A stretch of DNA of 64,000 nt from Mediterranea massiliensis. Its GTDB lineage: Bacteria > Bacteroidota > Bacteroidia > Bacteroidales > Bacteroidaceae. The translations under genes were made by a program, and so were the position numbers. The notes under the pieces are model-generated. The model searched no databases. It worked only from the letters and a program-made list of their open reading frames with translations, and had not been told where the DNA came from. The stretch's first letter is position 1. Each line of letters starts with the position of its first letter. The stretch is taken from NCBI RefSeq assembly GCF_900128475.1, contig NZ_LT635834.1, forward strand, positions 97,427 through 161,426, read 5' to 3'. This document shows positions 44,389-53,749 of the stretch, one piece after another.

Positions 44389-45645
44389 TTATTCAGTCAC
44401 TTTCATGCGGACAAGCTCAATTTTGGTCGCCGTAACCTTGATAATTTTGAAATGATATTTGCCGATAGCCACTTCTGCATTCGGTTTCGGAAAGCTCTGA
44501 TAAGTGTTCAGAATCAAGCCGCCAATCGTCAGATAATCGTCCGACTCAGGCAAATCCAAGTCGAATGTCTCGTTCACTTTCTCAATCTCCAGACGACCCG
44601 ACAACAGATAATCATGGTCGGCTATCTGCCGGCAGACGTACGAAGTATTGTCGTGCTCATCCTCTATATCGCCAAAAATTTCTTCCACCAGATCTTCCAA
44701 AGAAACGATGCCCGAGGTACCGCCAAATTCATCGACCACTACGGCCAGCGTCTTCTTCTGCTGCATGAACAATTTCATCAGCTTATGGGCCGGCATTGTT
44801 TCGGGCACAATGGGAACTTCCTTGACGTGGTTGTGCCAGTCGGCCGGATTGCGGAACATCTCCGAGGAATGGATGTATCCGATAATGTTGTCAATGTTCC
44901 CTTTATAAATCAATATCTTCGACAATCCCGACTCGATAAACAGATTTTTCAACTCTTCGAGCGAAGCGGATGTGTCGACCGCCACAATCTCCGTACGGGG
45001 CACGATGCAATCGCGTATCTTGACATTCGAGAAATCGAGCGCATTCTGGAAAATCTTCACCTCCGTATCCAGCTCTTCTTCGTTGGAAGCATTCTCGATG
45101 CCCGACTGGACGAAGTAATCCAAATCGACTTTGCCAAAAGCCCTGTCAGAGGCTTCCTTATTGATACGCATCCCACCCAAACGCAAGAAAAGGCAGGATA
45201 GACCCGAAGCCAACTTGGATATCGGGAAAAGGACCACGTAGCAAACCAACAGAGGAAAGGCAAATATCCTCAGCATCAGATTCGGATTGATCTTGAAGAG
45301 GTTCTTGGGCAAGAACTCACCCGTCACCAGAATAATCAACGTAGAGATGACTGTCTGAATCAATACCAGAAGAAAGTGATTGTCGATGACACCCGCCAAC
45401 AGGTATCCTTCAATGATCTGAGCCATCAGGATACCATAAATGACCAAGGCGATGTTGTTACCCACGAGCATCGTGGATATGAAGTTATTGGGATTCTTGA
45501 AGAAATAGGACAGGACGTTCGAGGTCCACCCTTCCTTCTTCTCCATCTCAAAGCGAAGTTTGTCCACCGACACAAAAGCAATCTCCATCCCCGAAAAGAA
45601 AGCCGAGAAAGCCATGGTCACCAACAAAGAAACAATTATTCCCAT
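44389..45645 (-). CDS. GldE-like CNNM/CBS-domain membrane protein
   Basis: A 418-residue integral membrane protein with a CNNM transporter domain (about residues 1-190: MAFSAFFSGMEIAFVSVDK, NFISTMLVGNNIALVIYG, VTGEFLPKNLFKINP), a CBS pair (IVPRTEIVAVDTSASLEEL, ILIYKGNIDNIIGYIHSSEM) and a C-terminal CorC/HlyC domain (SGRLEIEKVNETFDLDLPES, FHFKIIKVTATKIELVRMK-like end). In Bacteroidetes such proteins are annotated GldE or hemolysin-like; members elsewhere export Mg2+ or Co2+. Gliding itself is not implied in this group. It starts 9 bases after lptC. Confidence 0.88.
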   Translation of the reverse strand: MGIIVSLLVTMAFSAFFSGMEIAFVSVDKLRFEMEKKEGWTSNVLSYFFKNPNNFISTMLVGNNIALVIYGILMAQIIEGYLLAGVIDNHFLLVLIQTVISTLIILVTGEFLPKNLFKINPNLMLRIFAFPLLVCYVVLFPISKLASGLSCLFLRLGGMRINKEASDRAFGKVDLDYFVQSGIENASNEEELDTEVKIFQNALDFSNVKIRDCIVPRTEIVAVDTSASLEELKNLFIESGLSKILIYKGNIDNIIGYIHSSEMFRNPADWHNHVKEVPIVPETMPAHKLMKLFMQQKKTLAVVVDEFGGTSGIVSLEDLVEEIFGDIEDEHDNTSYVCRQIADHDYLLSGRLEIEKVNETFDLDLPESDDYLTIGGLILNTYQSFPKPNAEVAIGKYHFKIIKVTATKIELVRMKVTE

Positions 45646-45654
45646 AACAAAAAG

Positions 45655-46287
45655 CTACTTGACGGTATCGGCCTGCAAAGTATCGGCAGGTGCGGTTCCT
45701 GTGTCTTCATCAATATAAAAGATTCCGTTGGTCTTGAAGAATGTGTATTTCGTCAGCTGCTCATTCGATTCAAAGCCTACAGCGTAAATGATCTGGTCAG
45801 GCTGCTCGATGCGAACCTCCTTGTCCGAATAGACTTTCTGCTTGTTCTGGTCCCAGAAAAGCAGTTCGGTATCGAACTTCTCGCCTTTCAGGTTCTGGAT
45901 GTGCACATTGCTTATCAGCTTCCACAACTTCTGTTTGTCGTAATAGTAGGCCGTATCAGCCTTGATGCTGGCCTCTACCTGAAAGAGAGAGTCGAACTTC
46001 TCGACATAGACACCTTTCTCGAACGACCAATAGGAGGGCGACTTACGGTCGTAGACCTTCCATTCCTCCGCATTGACACGGTAACGGATGACACCCGAAT
46101 CGGACACCAGCGTCACAACTCCCCGCGTATCCATCACAGGCAGCGAGTCGCGTTCAGTAATGGCAGCGCCCAACTCCTTCTTGCGGCCCGAGCAGGAAGA
46201 GAATAAAACAAGCATAACCATCACCCCGCAGGCAATGGTTATGCTCGTCATTTTATGTCTAATCCATCGATAAATGTCGGAGGACAT
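45655..46287 (-). CDS. lptC: LPS export protein LptC
   Basis: Bitopic inner-membrane protein of the Lpt bridge, passing lipopolysaccharide from LptB2FG to LptA. The membrane anchor (MTSITIACGVMVMLVLFSSC) is followed by a beta-jelly-roll domain with the LptC pattern: SGVIRYRVNAEEWKVYDR, FEKGVYVEKFD, ADTAYYYDKQKLWKLISNVH and NLKGEKFDTELLFWDQNKQK. The ATG at 46287 sits 5 bases after the upstream TPR gene; an in-frame ATG at 46251 directly before the anchor is equally possible. Length 210. The last anchor residues FSSC look like a lipobox, seen in other Bacteroidetes LptC proteins. Confidence 0.87.
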   Translation of the reverse strand: MSSDIYRWIRHKMTSITIACGVMVMLVLFSSCSGRKKELGAAITERDSLPVMDTRGVVTLVSDSGVIRYRVNAEEWKVYDRKSPSYWSFEKGVYVEKFDSLFQVEASIKADTAYYYDKQKLWKLISNVHIQNLKGEKFDTELLFWDQNKQKVYSDKEVRIEQPDQIIYAVGFESNEQLTKYTFFKTNGIFYIDEDTGTAPADTLQADTVK

Positions 46288-46291
46288 ACGA

Positions 46292-47614
46292 TTATCTGAT
46301 GGTTGTAGTCTCACCAATCCAGCCTTCAACCGTGATGCGGTCACCGGTCTTGTAGCCCAGCATGAAGAGGTCCTTGGCCTCGGGCAGGTGAGCGGAGTAA
46401 GTTCCAATCAGCTTGTTGGCCTGTTCGGCAACAGAGGGATCAACAGACTTGGCTCTCTGAAGCTTGTCGAGCACTACGTAATAAGTACACTTGTTCAGAG
46501 CAGGTTCATCGTTCCAATGAGGATTGGAGCCGTATGCCTGAGCCAGCAGGATGTAAGCGTTACCGAAGTTCTCGTTGAAGCCGATAGCCTTGTAGCAGTA
46601 ACTGCGTACCTGCGACCACTTCTTGGCACCAAACATGGCGGCAGCAGCTGCATAAGCCATTTCAGCCTTCTTGGCATTGTCTGTTTCCAAACTCAAAGCC
46701 TCATCGAAATACTTCACAGCCGTATCATAGTCACCCTTCTTATATGCCTGAAAACCGCAACCTACAGCAGCATCGGCCGTCGGGTTGATCTTATACATAT
46801 AATAAGAAGCCTGGAAGTAAGCATCGCTCTCGGTGCATTTCATCATCTTCAGCACGTTGATGGCCTTCTTCAGGAAAACAGAATCCGTCTGATTGGCTTC
46901 TACCTGAGGACCATAAATTTTCTGAAGAGATTCGCAATCGGCTACGCCACTGTTGATGAAGATAGCGACTATACTTTCTTTAATCTTCTCAAGCGTATTC
47001 TTCGTAGACGGTTTTGTTTCTGCAGCAATAGCAGCATCTGTATATTTTGTTGCATCCAAATAGTCTTGGAAGAATTGCTCAGTGTGAGCTGCATCAGCCT
47101 TAACCTTCTGCATAGAGGTATTCATAAAATAAAAGAGTATGGTAGGATTGGCTTCCTGCTTATCCGCATCTACAGACTCTTTCAGCCAAGCATAAGCTTG
47201 ATTCAAGTCTGGCTTTGGAGCGTAAGTCAAATAGTCAATAGCCTTACGGCCTTTTGCACCTTCCACACCATAATTCAATTTTGTACCCTTTGCCAAGAAC
47301 TCAGGAATATATTTCATTTCCTGATCATAAACAGACATCAGTTCATTAAAATATTTTTGGTAGTCGGCGGAATTACGGTCTTTAATACCCTTCAAAAAGC
47401 TCTGCAAAATATCTTTTGCATCACCATATGTATAGAATCTCAGTGTCGGACAATCTTTCAAGACCTCCATACAGGGGGCATAAGCATCCTTAAAGTTTCC
47501 TGCCTTGACAGCTTCGTGAGAGATACTGCTGTTGGCATTACAGTCGTTTTGTGCGTAAGCTCCGGCTGCTCCACCCGAAAGGAGCAAGGCCGCTACAAGC
47601 GTCTTAATTTTCAT
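46292..47614 (-). CDS. Exported TPR protein of unknown function
   Basis: A 440-residue exported protein with a cleavable signal peptide (MKIKTLVAALLLSGGAAGAYA) and tetratricopeptide-like helices, clearest at ADAAVGCGFQAYKKGDYDTAVKYFDEAL and AEMAYAAAAAMFGAKKWSQVRSYCYKA (two repeats in one region). The N-terminal EAVKAGNFKDAYAPCMEVLKDCP also looks like a TPR pair. Codons are rich in GCA, GCT and AAG, resembling highly expressed genes. It is placed between the outer-membrane protein gene and lptC, so it may be a periplasmic assembly helper; function otherwise unknown. Confidence 0.8.
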   Translation of the reverse strand: MKIKTLVAALLLSGGAAGAYAQNDCNANSSISHEAVKAGNFKDAYAPCMEVLKDCPTLRFYTYGDAKDILQSFLKGIKDRNSADYQKYFNELMSVYDQEMKYIPEFLAKGTKLNYGVEGAKGRKAIDYLTYAPKPDLNQAYAWLKESVDADKQEANPTILFYFMNTSMQKVKADAAHTEQFFQDYLDATKYTDAAIAAETKPSTKNTLEKIKESIVAIFINSGVADCESLQKIYGPQVEANQTDSVFLKKAINVLKMMKCTESDAYFQASYYMYKINPTADAAVGCGFQAYKKGDYDTAVKYFDEALSLETDNAKKAEMAYAAAAAMFGAKKWSQVRSYCYKAIGFNENFGNAYILLAQAYGSNPHWNDEPALNKCTYYVVLDKLQRAKSVDPSVAEQANKLIGTYSAHLPEAKDLFMLGYKTGDRITVEGWIGETTTIR

Positions 47615-47675
47615 TGTATTTAAAATTTTTAGTTGTTATATTTTTGTCTATTCCATCTATCTCTTTGTCTCTGCA

Positions 47676-48938
47676 TCAGTCAACCTTGCGCTTGAAGAAC
47701 CAGCGTTCGTTGAACGTGACTCCAATGACCAGCCGCAACGTGTTTTCATCCACAAACGTCACTTTCGAGCCTTTGGTTCTTGCATATTGGGCCGTGACGC
47801 TCAAGAATGAGCCTGTGCGCGGTATAGGAAGACCGAAACCGGCCGACACTCCGAACTCCTTGGCCGCCCGTTGCCCGTCTATCTTGTAATAGGGCAAGGA
47901 ATAATAGGCTCCCACCCGATACTTGATGTGGCTCAGGTAACTGCGTCCCAACAAGTTGGGAATGTATTCCGCTCCCACGCCTACCCGCATGCGCGAGCAG
48001 AAGGCGTTGTCGTCGTTCAGATAGGAAACCTTGTCCCACTGCTGCATCATGAAGTCGGCACCCACGGTCAGACGCTTGTCGTACACATAGGCCAGACCTA
48101 CACCTACCGTCATCGGAAGTCCGAAGGTAGCCACGGAGTCGCGCGAGCTATACGTGCTTCCCGTCGTCGTATTCCCCACCATTTCGCCGATAACCGTCGT
48201 GTTGTTCAGGTCACGCTTCGGAGAAAAGACAGCTCCCAGTGTCAATGCGTTCTTCTTTCCCCACTGCTGCGTATACTGAATGCCGAAATCCAACTTATAG
48301 TCCTTAATATCAGTACTTAGTGTACGCGTAAAAGGGAATTTGGTTGCATCAGCAGGAAACTTCAGTTCAGACGTCCTCGTGATGTCACCCCAAAGATACG
48401 AAATATTTGCACCAACAGAAAAATTTTTAAATATTTTAAAGCCTAATCCTACATAAGCCTGATGCAAACCACCTTCGCCCGAGTAGGTGACAGTGCTTGA
48501 ATTGGCCGAATTCCCCGTATCTTCACGTGTCTCGCCCATGCTGTAGCCCACATTGGAGAAAGGGAATACGCCGACACTCATGCCGCACCATTTGGCCAGA
48601 CGGAACTGCATGGTGATGTAGTCGAAGCTGGAGTTCTTGGCATTCTGCTTCAAGGTTCCATTACTGAAGTTGGTATTCTGCAGGGAGACGGCTCCATCGA
48701 AGATGAACGTCAGCGAATCGACCGCCGTATAAGAAGCCGGATTGGCGAAATTCACCTGACTGCCGTCGCGCAGGCCATAAGCCACACCGCCCATCGCCTT
48801 GCTGTTGCTCGAACCCTGATCCGACAAGTGGCCGTATCCATACCGCGTATAAGGTGAATTCGTATTGTTTTGGGCCATTACCATCCCGCACCACATGCCG
48901 AGTAAAAGCACCAACAGTGTCAGTCTATATCCTGTCAT
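47676..48938 (-). CDS. Outer-membrane beta-barrel protein (FadL/PorV-like)
   Basis: Predicted barrel of 420 residues. Signal peptide [23 protein letters not shown], then [19 protein letters not shown] and [25 protein letters not shown], the N-terminal pattern of OmpP1/FadL- and PorV-like proteins of Bacteroidetes, followed by many alternating strands ([36 protein letters not shown]). It starts inside the end of coaX by 14 bases and lies upstream of the TPR gene and lptC. Ligand or partner unknown. Confidence 0.8.
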   Translation of the reverse strand: MTGYRLTLLVLLLGMWCGMVMAQNNTNSPYTRYGYGHLSDQGSSNSKAMGGVAYGLRDGSQVNFANPASYTAVDSLTFIFDGAVSLQNTNFSNGTLKQNAKNSSFDYITMQFRLAKWCGMSVGVFPFSNVGYSMGETREDTGNSANSSTVTYSGEGGLHQAYVGLGFKIFKNFSVGANISYLWGDITRTSELKFPADATKFPFTRTLSTDIKDYKLDFGIQYTQQWGKKNALTLGAVFSPKRDLNNTTVIGEMVGNTTTGSTYSSRDSVATFGLPMTVGVGLAYVYDKRLTVGADFMMQQWDKVSYLNDDNAFCSRMRVGVGAEYIPNLLGRSYLSHIKYRVGAYYSLPYYKIDGQRAAKEFGVSAGFGLPIPRTGSFLSVTAQYARTKGSKVTFVDENTLRLVIGVTFNERWFFKRKVD

Positions 48939-49656
48939 TATTATAAATCAATATTCGGTTTAATCCTTTCAACACTAAAAATTTGTCTGCAAAGATGATA
49001 CTTTTTACGTTTGTATCAAAAGAAAATTCGTCGCCCCCCGTTAAAAAAACCAAAAGTTCAGGATATTTAGTTTTCATATCCTGAATATAACCTTGCATTT
49101 CATAACGGATGCCGCGAAGCACTCCGGCACGGATGGCCGTCTCCGTATCCTTGCCCATGGGCAGGCAGCGGCCTTCCGATGCCACCAGCGGCAGACGCCC
49201 TGTGAAGCTGTGCAGTGCCTTGAAACGCATCTGAAGGCCGGGAGAGATGTTGCCGCCATGATAACGGCCGGCCGCATCGATAAACTCGTACGTGATGCAG
49301 GTACCCGCATCTATCACCAGGATGTCGCGGCCGGGAAAGCGGTCGGAGGCTCCCACAACCGCCGCCATGCGGTCGTAGCCCAACGTGCGGGGTGTCTCAT
49401 ACAAGTTTTCTACAGGCAGGGGAGTGTCGGGCCCCAACCTCAGCAAGGGGCAGGGCAAGGCAGCCAGCCGGGCCTCGACTTCGGCCGTGAGGTCGATGAC
49501 CGTGGCCACAATGGCACGTTCGACGGGACGGCGGCGGCAAATGTCGGGCAACTGCTCCAGTGTCTGGTTGGAATCATAGAAGACATCGACCAATGAAGCG
49601 CCTTCGAACAACGCAATTTTTGCGACCGTATTTCCTATATCAATTATCAGATTCAC
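48925..49656 (-). CDS. coaX: Type III pantothenate kinase
   Basis: First enzyme of coenzyme A synthesis, ATP + pantothenate to 4'-phosphopantothenate. ASKHA-fold motifs are present: N-terminal [10 protein letters not shown] with catalytic Asp6, [24 protein letters not shown] and [11 protein letters not shown]. No ATG fits; a GTG at 49656 gives 243 residues, the usual length, with 24 bases from the -7 box at 49681. An ATG upstream at 49710 would lie upstream of that -7 box and add a non-family extension, so the GTG is preferred. The 3' end overlaps the outer-membrane protein gene. Confidence 0.92.
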   Translation of the reverse strand: MNLIIDIGNTVAKIALFEGASLVDVFYDSNQTLEQLPDICRRRPVERAIVATVIDLTAEVEARLAALPCPLLRLGPDTPLPVENLYETPRTLGYDRMAAVVGASDRFPGRDILVIDAGTCITYEFIDAAGRYHGGNISPGLQMRFKALHSFTGRLPLVASEGRCLPMGKDTETAIRAGVLRGIRYEMQGYIQDMKTKYPELLVFLTGGDEFSFDTNVKSIIFADKFLVLKGLNRILIYNNDRI

Positions 49657-49680
49657 TGCTATCTTAGCTTTTTTCGGGGG

Positions 49681-49711
49681 CAAAGATAGTGCAAAGCGGG
49701 GGAAGTACAAA
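49681..49711 (-). promoter_or_regulatory. coaX promoter, block shared with dinB
   Basis: Leftward -33 TTTG (49708-49711) and -7 TATCTTTG (49681-49688), 19 bases apart. 28 of 31 bases match the dinB promoter at 17297-17327. A repeat array begins 30 bases upstream. Confidence 0.8.
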
Positions 49712-49740
49712 GCATCGGAAGCCGTTTTCGGCCTTCCTCC

Positions 49741-49880
49741 GACGCAAAGCTTTACACCGGCTTTTGCAAAGCTTTACATCCGCCCTTGCAAAGCTTTGCA
49801 TCTGCCTTCGCAAAGCATTGCCTTTCTCCTCGCAAAGCACTGCTTTCCGCCTGGCAAAACGATGCTTTCCTCCGGCCGGC
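49741..49880. repeat. Phased palindrome array, 22-bp step, six units
   Basis: CAAAGC/CAAAAC anchors at 49746, 49768, 49790, 49812, 49834 and 49856 are exactly 22 bases apart. Units include the perfect palindrome TGCAAAGCTTTGCA and AAAGCACTGCTTT, each followed by a variable CT-rich spacer. It fills the divergent gap between coaX and sppA; the frames open through it rotate because 22 is not a multiple of 3, so it is not coding. Confidence 0.88.
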
Positions 49881-49997
49881 CTTTCACGCCCCTCCAGACG
49901 GAGGTTTTCTTTCCACAAAATCACCCGCCTTTTATCGGCCGCATGTGACAAAACAAAAAAGATGGCGACAGATAGGGTAAATATCAACCTAATTGTA

Positions 49998-50005
49998 TAT
50001 CTTTG
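49998..50005 (+). promoter_or_regulatory. -7 box before sppA
   Basis: TATCTTTG, 43 bases before the ATG at 50048, probably the promoter of the sppA-lpxK-punA-thiL operon. No clear -33 box. Confidence 0.6.
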
Positions 50006-50047
50006 TTAACTTAAAAAGTTAGCATGCATCAAAAGTAAAGAACCGAT

Positions 50048-51820
50048 ATGAAAGATTTCTTCAAATTCACTTTTGCGACCGTCACAGGTATCATCCTGTC
50101 GACCGTCATCTTGTTTTTTGTGGGCATCCTGCTCTTCTTCAGCGCCATAGCCTCGTCGGACGTGGAGACGCAGGTGAGCGACAACTCCGTGATGATGCTC
50201 GAACTGAAAGGCGAGCTGAGGGAGCGCAGCCAGTCAGTTCCCTACCAGGCCCTGCTCAGCGAGGACTACCAGACGTATGGGCTGGACGACATCCTCTCCT
50301 CCATCCGCAAGGCCAAAGAAAACGAAAAGATCAAAGGCATCTACCTGCAGCTCCACTACCTGACCGCCGGCTATGCCGCTATCGAGGAGATACGCGACGC
50401 ACTGCTCGACTTCAAGGAAAGCGGCAAGTTTGTCGTGGCCTATGCCGACAACTACCAGCAAAGCCTGTACTACCTGGCCAGCGCGGCCGACAAGGTGCTG
50501 ATGAACCCCAAAGGCTCGTTGGAGTGGAGGGGCATCGCTTCGAACCCCATCTTCTACAAGGACCTGCTCGACAAGATAGGAGTCGAGATGCAGATATTCA
50601 AGGTGGGCACCTACAAGTCGGCCGTCGAGCCCTTCATCGCCACCGAGATGAGCCCTGCCAACCGCGAGCAGGTGACGGCCTACATCAACTCCGTCTGGAG
50701 CACAGTGACACAAGCCGTATCCGAGTCGCGCCACATCAGCGTAGACAAGCTCAACCAGTATGCCGACAACATGATCATGTTCGACCCCTCGGAGGAAGCC
50801 GTGAAATGCGGCCTGGTCGATACCTTAATATATAAGAACGACGTACGCGACTACCTGAAACCCCTGGCCGGCCTCGACAAAGACGACAACCTGCCTGTGC
50901 TGGGCCTGCAGGACATGGTGAACGTGCGCAAGAACCAGCCGAAGGACAAGAGCGGCAACATCGTGGCCGTCTACTACGCCAGCGGCGAAATCATCGATTA
51001 TGAGACCTCGTCGTTCAGCGACCAGCCCACCATCATCTCCTCCCAGGTTATCCGCGACCTGCGCCGCCTGCAGGAGAACGACGACGTGAAGGCCGTCGTG
51101 CTTCGCGTCAACTCCCCCGGCGGCAGCGCCTACGGCTCCGAGCAGCTGTGGTATGCCGTCAGCCAGCTGAAGAAAGAGAAACCTGTCATCGTCTCCATGG
51201 GCGAATATGCCGCTTCGGGCGGATACTACCTGTCGTGCAACGCCGATACCATCGTGGCTGAACCCACCACGCTGACGGGCTCCATCGGCATCTTCGGCAT
51301 GTTCCCCAACGTGAAAGGGCTGACCGACAAGATAGGCCTTGACTTCGACGTAGTGAAGACCAACGCATACGCCGACTTCGGCGCCACGGGCCGCCCCATG
51401 AACGAAGGCGAGAAGGCCCTGATGCAGAAGATGGTGAACCAGGGCTATGACCTCTTCCTGACCCGCTGCTCCGAAGGCCGCGGCATCGCCAAGGAAGAGC
51501 TGGACAAGATTGCCCAAGGCCGCGTATGGACAGGCAGCACCGCCAAGGAGCTGGGCCTGGTCGACGAGCTGGGTGGACTGAACCGTGCCTTGGAGATTGC
51601 CTGCCAGAAGGCCGGCATCGACGCCTATACCGTTGTATCCTATCCGGCCAAGCAGACATTCCTCGAAATGCTGATGAGCACCAATCCGGGCACCTACATC
51701 AAGTCGCACCTGCTGGGCGGAAAGGCTGGTGAACTCTATCGCCAGTTCAGCATCCTGGACAACTTCGACAAGCGCGACCGCATCCAGGCACGCCTGCCTT
51801 TCGAGCTGAACATACAATAA
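50048..51820 (+). CDS. sppA: Signal peptide peptidase A (protease IV)
   Basis: Inner-membrane serine protease that degrades cleaved signal peptides; 590 residues, the long (67K) form with two SppA domains. One N-terminal helix (FATVTGIILSTVILFFVGIL region). The first domain supplies the general-base Lys in VGTYKSAVEPF, the second the nucleophile Ser in YAASGGYYLSC; VNSPGGSAYGSEQ is the conserved SPGG loop. First gene of a compact operon with lpxK, punA and thiL; lpxK starts 18 bases after its stop. Confidence 0.95.
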   Translation: MKDFFKFTFATVTGIILSTVILFFVGILLFFSAIASSDVETQVSDNSVMMLELKGELRERSQSVPYQALLSEDYQTYGLDDILSSIRKAKENEKIKGIYLQLHYLTAGYAAIEEIRDALLDFKESGKFVVAYADNYQQSLYYLASAADKVLMNPKGSLEWRGIASNPIFYKDLLDKIGVEMQIFKVGTYKSAVEPFIATEMSPANREQVTAYINSVWSTVTQAVSESRHISVDKLNQYADNMIMFDPSEEAVKCGLVDTLIYKNDVRDYLKPLAGLDKDDNLPVLGLQDMVNVRKNQPKDKSGNIVAVYYASGEIIDYETSSFSDQPTIISSQVIRDLRRLQENDDVKAVVLRVNSPGGSAYGSEQLWYAVSQLKKEKPVIVSMGEYAASGGYYLSCNADTIVAEPTTLTGSIGIFGMFPNVKGLTDKIGLDFDVVKTNAYADFGATGRPMNEGEKALMQKMVNQGYDLFLTRCSEGRGIAKEELDKIAQGRVWTGSTAKELGLVDELGGLNRALEIACQKAGIDAYTVVSYPAKQTFLEMLMSTNPGTYIKSHLLGGKAGELYRQFSILDNFDKRDRIQARLPFELNIQ

Positions 51821-51838
51821 CGCTGAAGACAAAGACAG

Positions 51839-52951
51839 ATGACAGAGACATCCGTACAGATACACCGCTGGCTTCTCCCCCTGTCGTGGATATATGGGGG
51901 AGTGGTCTGGCTGCGCAACAAGTTTTTCGACTGGAGCATCCTCCCGTCGGAGAGCTTCCAGGCGCCTGTCATCTGCATCGGCAACCTGGCCGTGGGCGGC
52001 ACGGGCAAGACGCCCCATACCGAATACCTGATACGCCTCCTCCAGCAGGCAGGCATGCAGGTATCCGTACTGAGCCGCGGCTACAAGCGCAAGACCCACG
52101 GTTATCTGTTGGCAGACGCTTCCAGCACAGCCTCGCAGATAGGCGACGAGCCCTGCCAGATGAAGCAGAAATTTCCCCAGGCACGCATCGCCGTCGATGC
52201 CGACCGTCGTGAAGGCATCGCCAGACTTCTGCAACTCGACCACCCGCCGACCGATGTCATCCTGCTGGACGATGCCTTCCAGCACCGCTACGTCAAGGCT
52301 GGCCTGAACATCCTGCTGACCGACTACAGACGCCTGTTCACCGAAGACTGTCTGTTGCCGGCCGGCCGCCTGCGCGAAAGCGTTTCTGGCAAAGACCGTG
52401 CCCAGATAGTCATCGTGACCAAGTGTCCGCAGGACATGAAGCCCATCGACTTCAACATCACGGAAAAGCAGCTGGACCTGTACCCCTACCAGCAGCTGTA
52501 CTTCACACGTATACACTATGGTATGCCCGTCCCCCTGTTTCCGCAGGAAGCGGAGGGGCAACCCATATCCAGCGTACTGAGCGGAGAAGAATGCGTCCTG
52601 CTCGTCACCGGCATTGCTTCACCCCAGCCTTTGGTGGAAGAGGTGCAGCTCTATGCCCGCCAAGTCAAGCTGCTCCCCTTTGCCGACCACCACGACTTCA
52701 GCGACAAAGACCTGCAACTCATCGAGGAAGAATTCTCACAGATGGAAGGATGCAAGCGCCTCATCATCACGACCGAGAAAGACGGTGCCAGACTCAAGTC
52801 CCATCCCTCGCTCAGCGAAGACTTGAAGCCCTACATCCATGTCATCCCCATCGAAGTAGAATTTCTGCTCAACCAACAAGAATCCTTTAACCAAAACATT
52901 ATTGGCTATGTTAGAAAAAATTCAAGAAACGGCAGCTTACCTCAAGAGTAA
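51839..52951 (+). CDS. lpxK: Tetraacyldisaccharide 4'-kinase LpxK
   Basis: Phosphorylates the 4' position of the lipid A disaccharide at the inner membrane. Walker A GNLAVGGTGKT (residues about 48-58), the LSRGYKRKTHGYL and GDEPCQMKQKFP segments, LDDAFQHRYVKAGLNILLTD and LPAGRLRE are family hallmarks; an N-terminal hydrophobic helix (LLPLSWIYGGVVWLRNKF) anchors it. At 370 residues it is of typical Bacteroidetes length. Its last 44 bases overlap the start of punA. Together with the LpxL-type acyltransferase, lptC and lptE in this window it covers several steps of lipopolysaccharide synthesis and export. Confidence 0.95.
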   Translation: MTETSVQIHRWLLPLSWIYGGVVWLRNKFFDWSILPSESFQAPVICIGNLAVGGTGKTPHTEYLIRLLQQAGMQVSVLSRGYKRKTHGYLLADASSTASQIGDEPCQMKQKFPQARIAVDADRREGIARLLQLDHPPTDVILLDDAFQHRYVKAGLNILLTDYRRLFTEDCLLPAGRLRESVSGKDRAQIVIVTKCPQDMKPIDFNITEKQLDLYPYQQLYFTRIHYGMPVPLFPQEAEGQPISSVLSGEECVLLVTGIASPQPLVEEVQLYARQVKLLPFADHHDFSDKDLQLIEEEFSQMEGCKRLIITTEKDGARLKSHPSLSEDLKPYIHVIPIEVEFLLNQQESFNQNIIGYVRKNSRNGSLPQE

Positions 52952-53717
52952 GATGCACACACATCCCGAAACCGCCATCATCCTTGGCACCGGCTTGGGA
53001 AGCCTGGCCGGCGAAATCACCGAAAAGTATGAAATAAAGTACCAGGACATCCCCAACTTCCCCCTCTCGACCGTCGAGGGACACAGCGGCAAGCTCATCT
53101 TCGGCAAGCTGGGCGGCAAGGACATCATGGCCATGCAAGGCCGTTTCCACTACTACGAGGGCTATTCGATGAAGGAAGTGACCTTCCCCGTCCGCGTCAT
53201 GCGCGAACTGGGCATCAAGACCCTGTTTGTATCCAACGCCAGCGGGGGCACCAACCCTGCCTTCGAAATCGGCGACCTGATGATCATTACCGACCACATC
53301 AACTACTTCCCCGAACATCCCTTGCGCGGCAAAAACATCCCCTACGGTCCACGCTTTCCGGACATGAGCGAAGCGTATGACAAAGAGCTCATCCGCAAGG
53401 CCGACGCCATTGCCGCCGAAAAAGGCATCAAGGTGCAGCACGGCGTCTATCTGGGTACACAAGGCCCGACGTTTGAAACGCCTGCCGAATACAAGCTCTT
53501 CCACATCTTGGGAGCCGATGCCGTCGGCATGTCTACCGTGCCCGAAGTCATCGTGGCCAACCATTGCGGCATCAAGGTCTTCGGCGTATCAGTCATCACC
53601 GACTTGGGAGTGGAAGGCAAGATTGTAGAAGTGTCGCACGAAGAGGTGCAGAAGGCAGCCGACGCCGCCCAGCCCCGCATGACGGAAATCATGCGCGAAC
53701 TCATCAACCGTGCCTGA
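52908..53717 (+). CDS. punA: Purine-nucleoside phosphorylase I
   Basis: Trimeric PNP that splits inosine and guanosine to base plus ribose-1-phosphate for purine salvage. Visible motifs: ILGTGLGSLAGEI (phosphate loop), QGRFHYYEGY, TLFVSNASGGTNP with the base-binding Asn/Ala region, GVYLGTQGPTFETPAEY and VGMSTVPEVIVANHCG. The ATG at 52908 gives 269 residues; a TTG two codons upstream is a weaker option. The start lies 44 bases inside the lpxK reading frame in another frame, suggesting coupled translation. Confidence 0.94.
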   Translation: MLEKIQETAAYLKSKMHTHPETAIILGTGLGSLAGEITEKYEIKYQDIPNFPLSTVEGHSGKLIFGKLGGKDIMAMQGRFHYYEGYSMKEVTFPVRVMRELGIKTLFVSNASGGTNPAFEIGDLMIITDHINYFPEHPLRGKNIPYGPRFPDMSEAYDKELIRKADAIAAEKGIKVQHGVYLGTQGPTFETPAEYKLFHILGADAVGMSTVPEVIVANHCGIKVFGVSVITDLGVEGKIVEVSHEEVQKAADAAQPRMTEIMRELINRA

Positions 53718-53749
53718 GACGAACTATACTTATATATAAACAAGTAAAA

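Noticed and set aside
35652..49656. Horizontally acquired island, suggested by lower GC
   Set aside because: The block holds core genes (secG, rlmN, pdxA, lptC, coaX) and no mobility genes or flanking repeats.
49664..50009. Open frames on both strands through the 49.8-kb repeat array
   Set aside because: A 22-base unit rotates the frame, producing pseudo-repetitive peptides on both strands; no family match and no start context.
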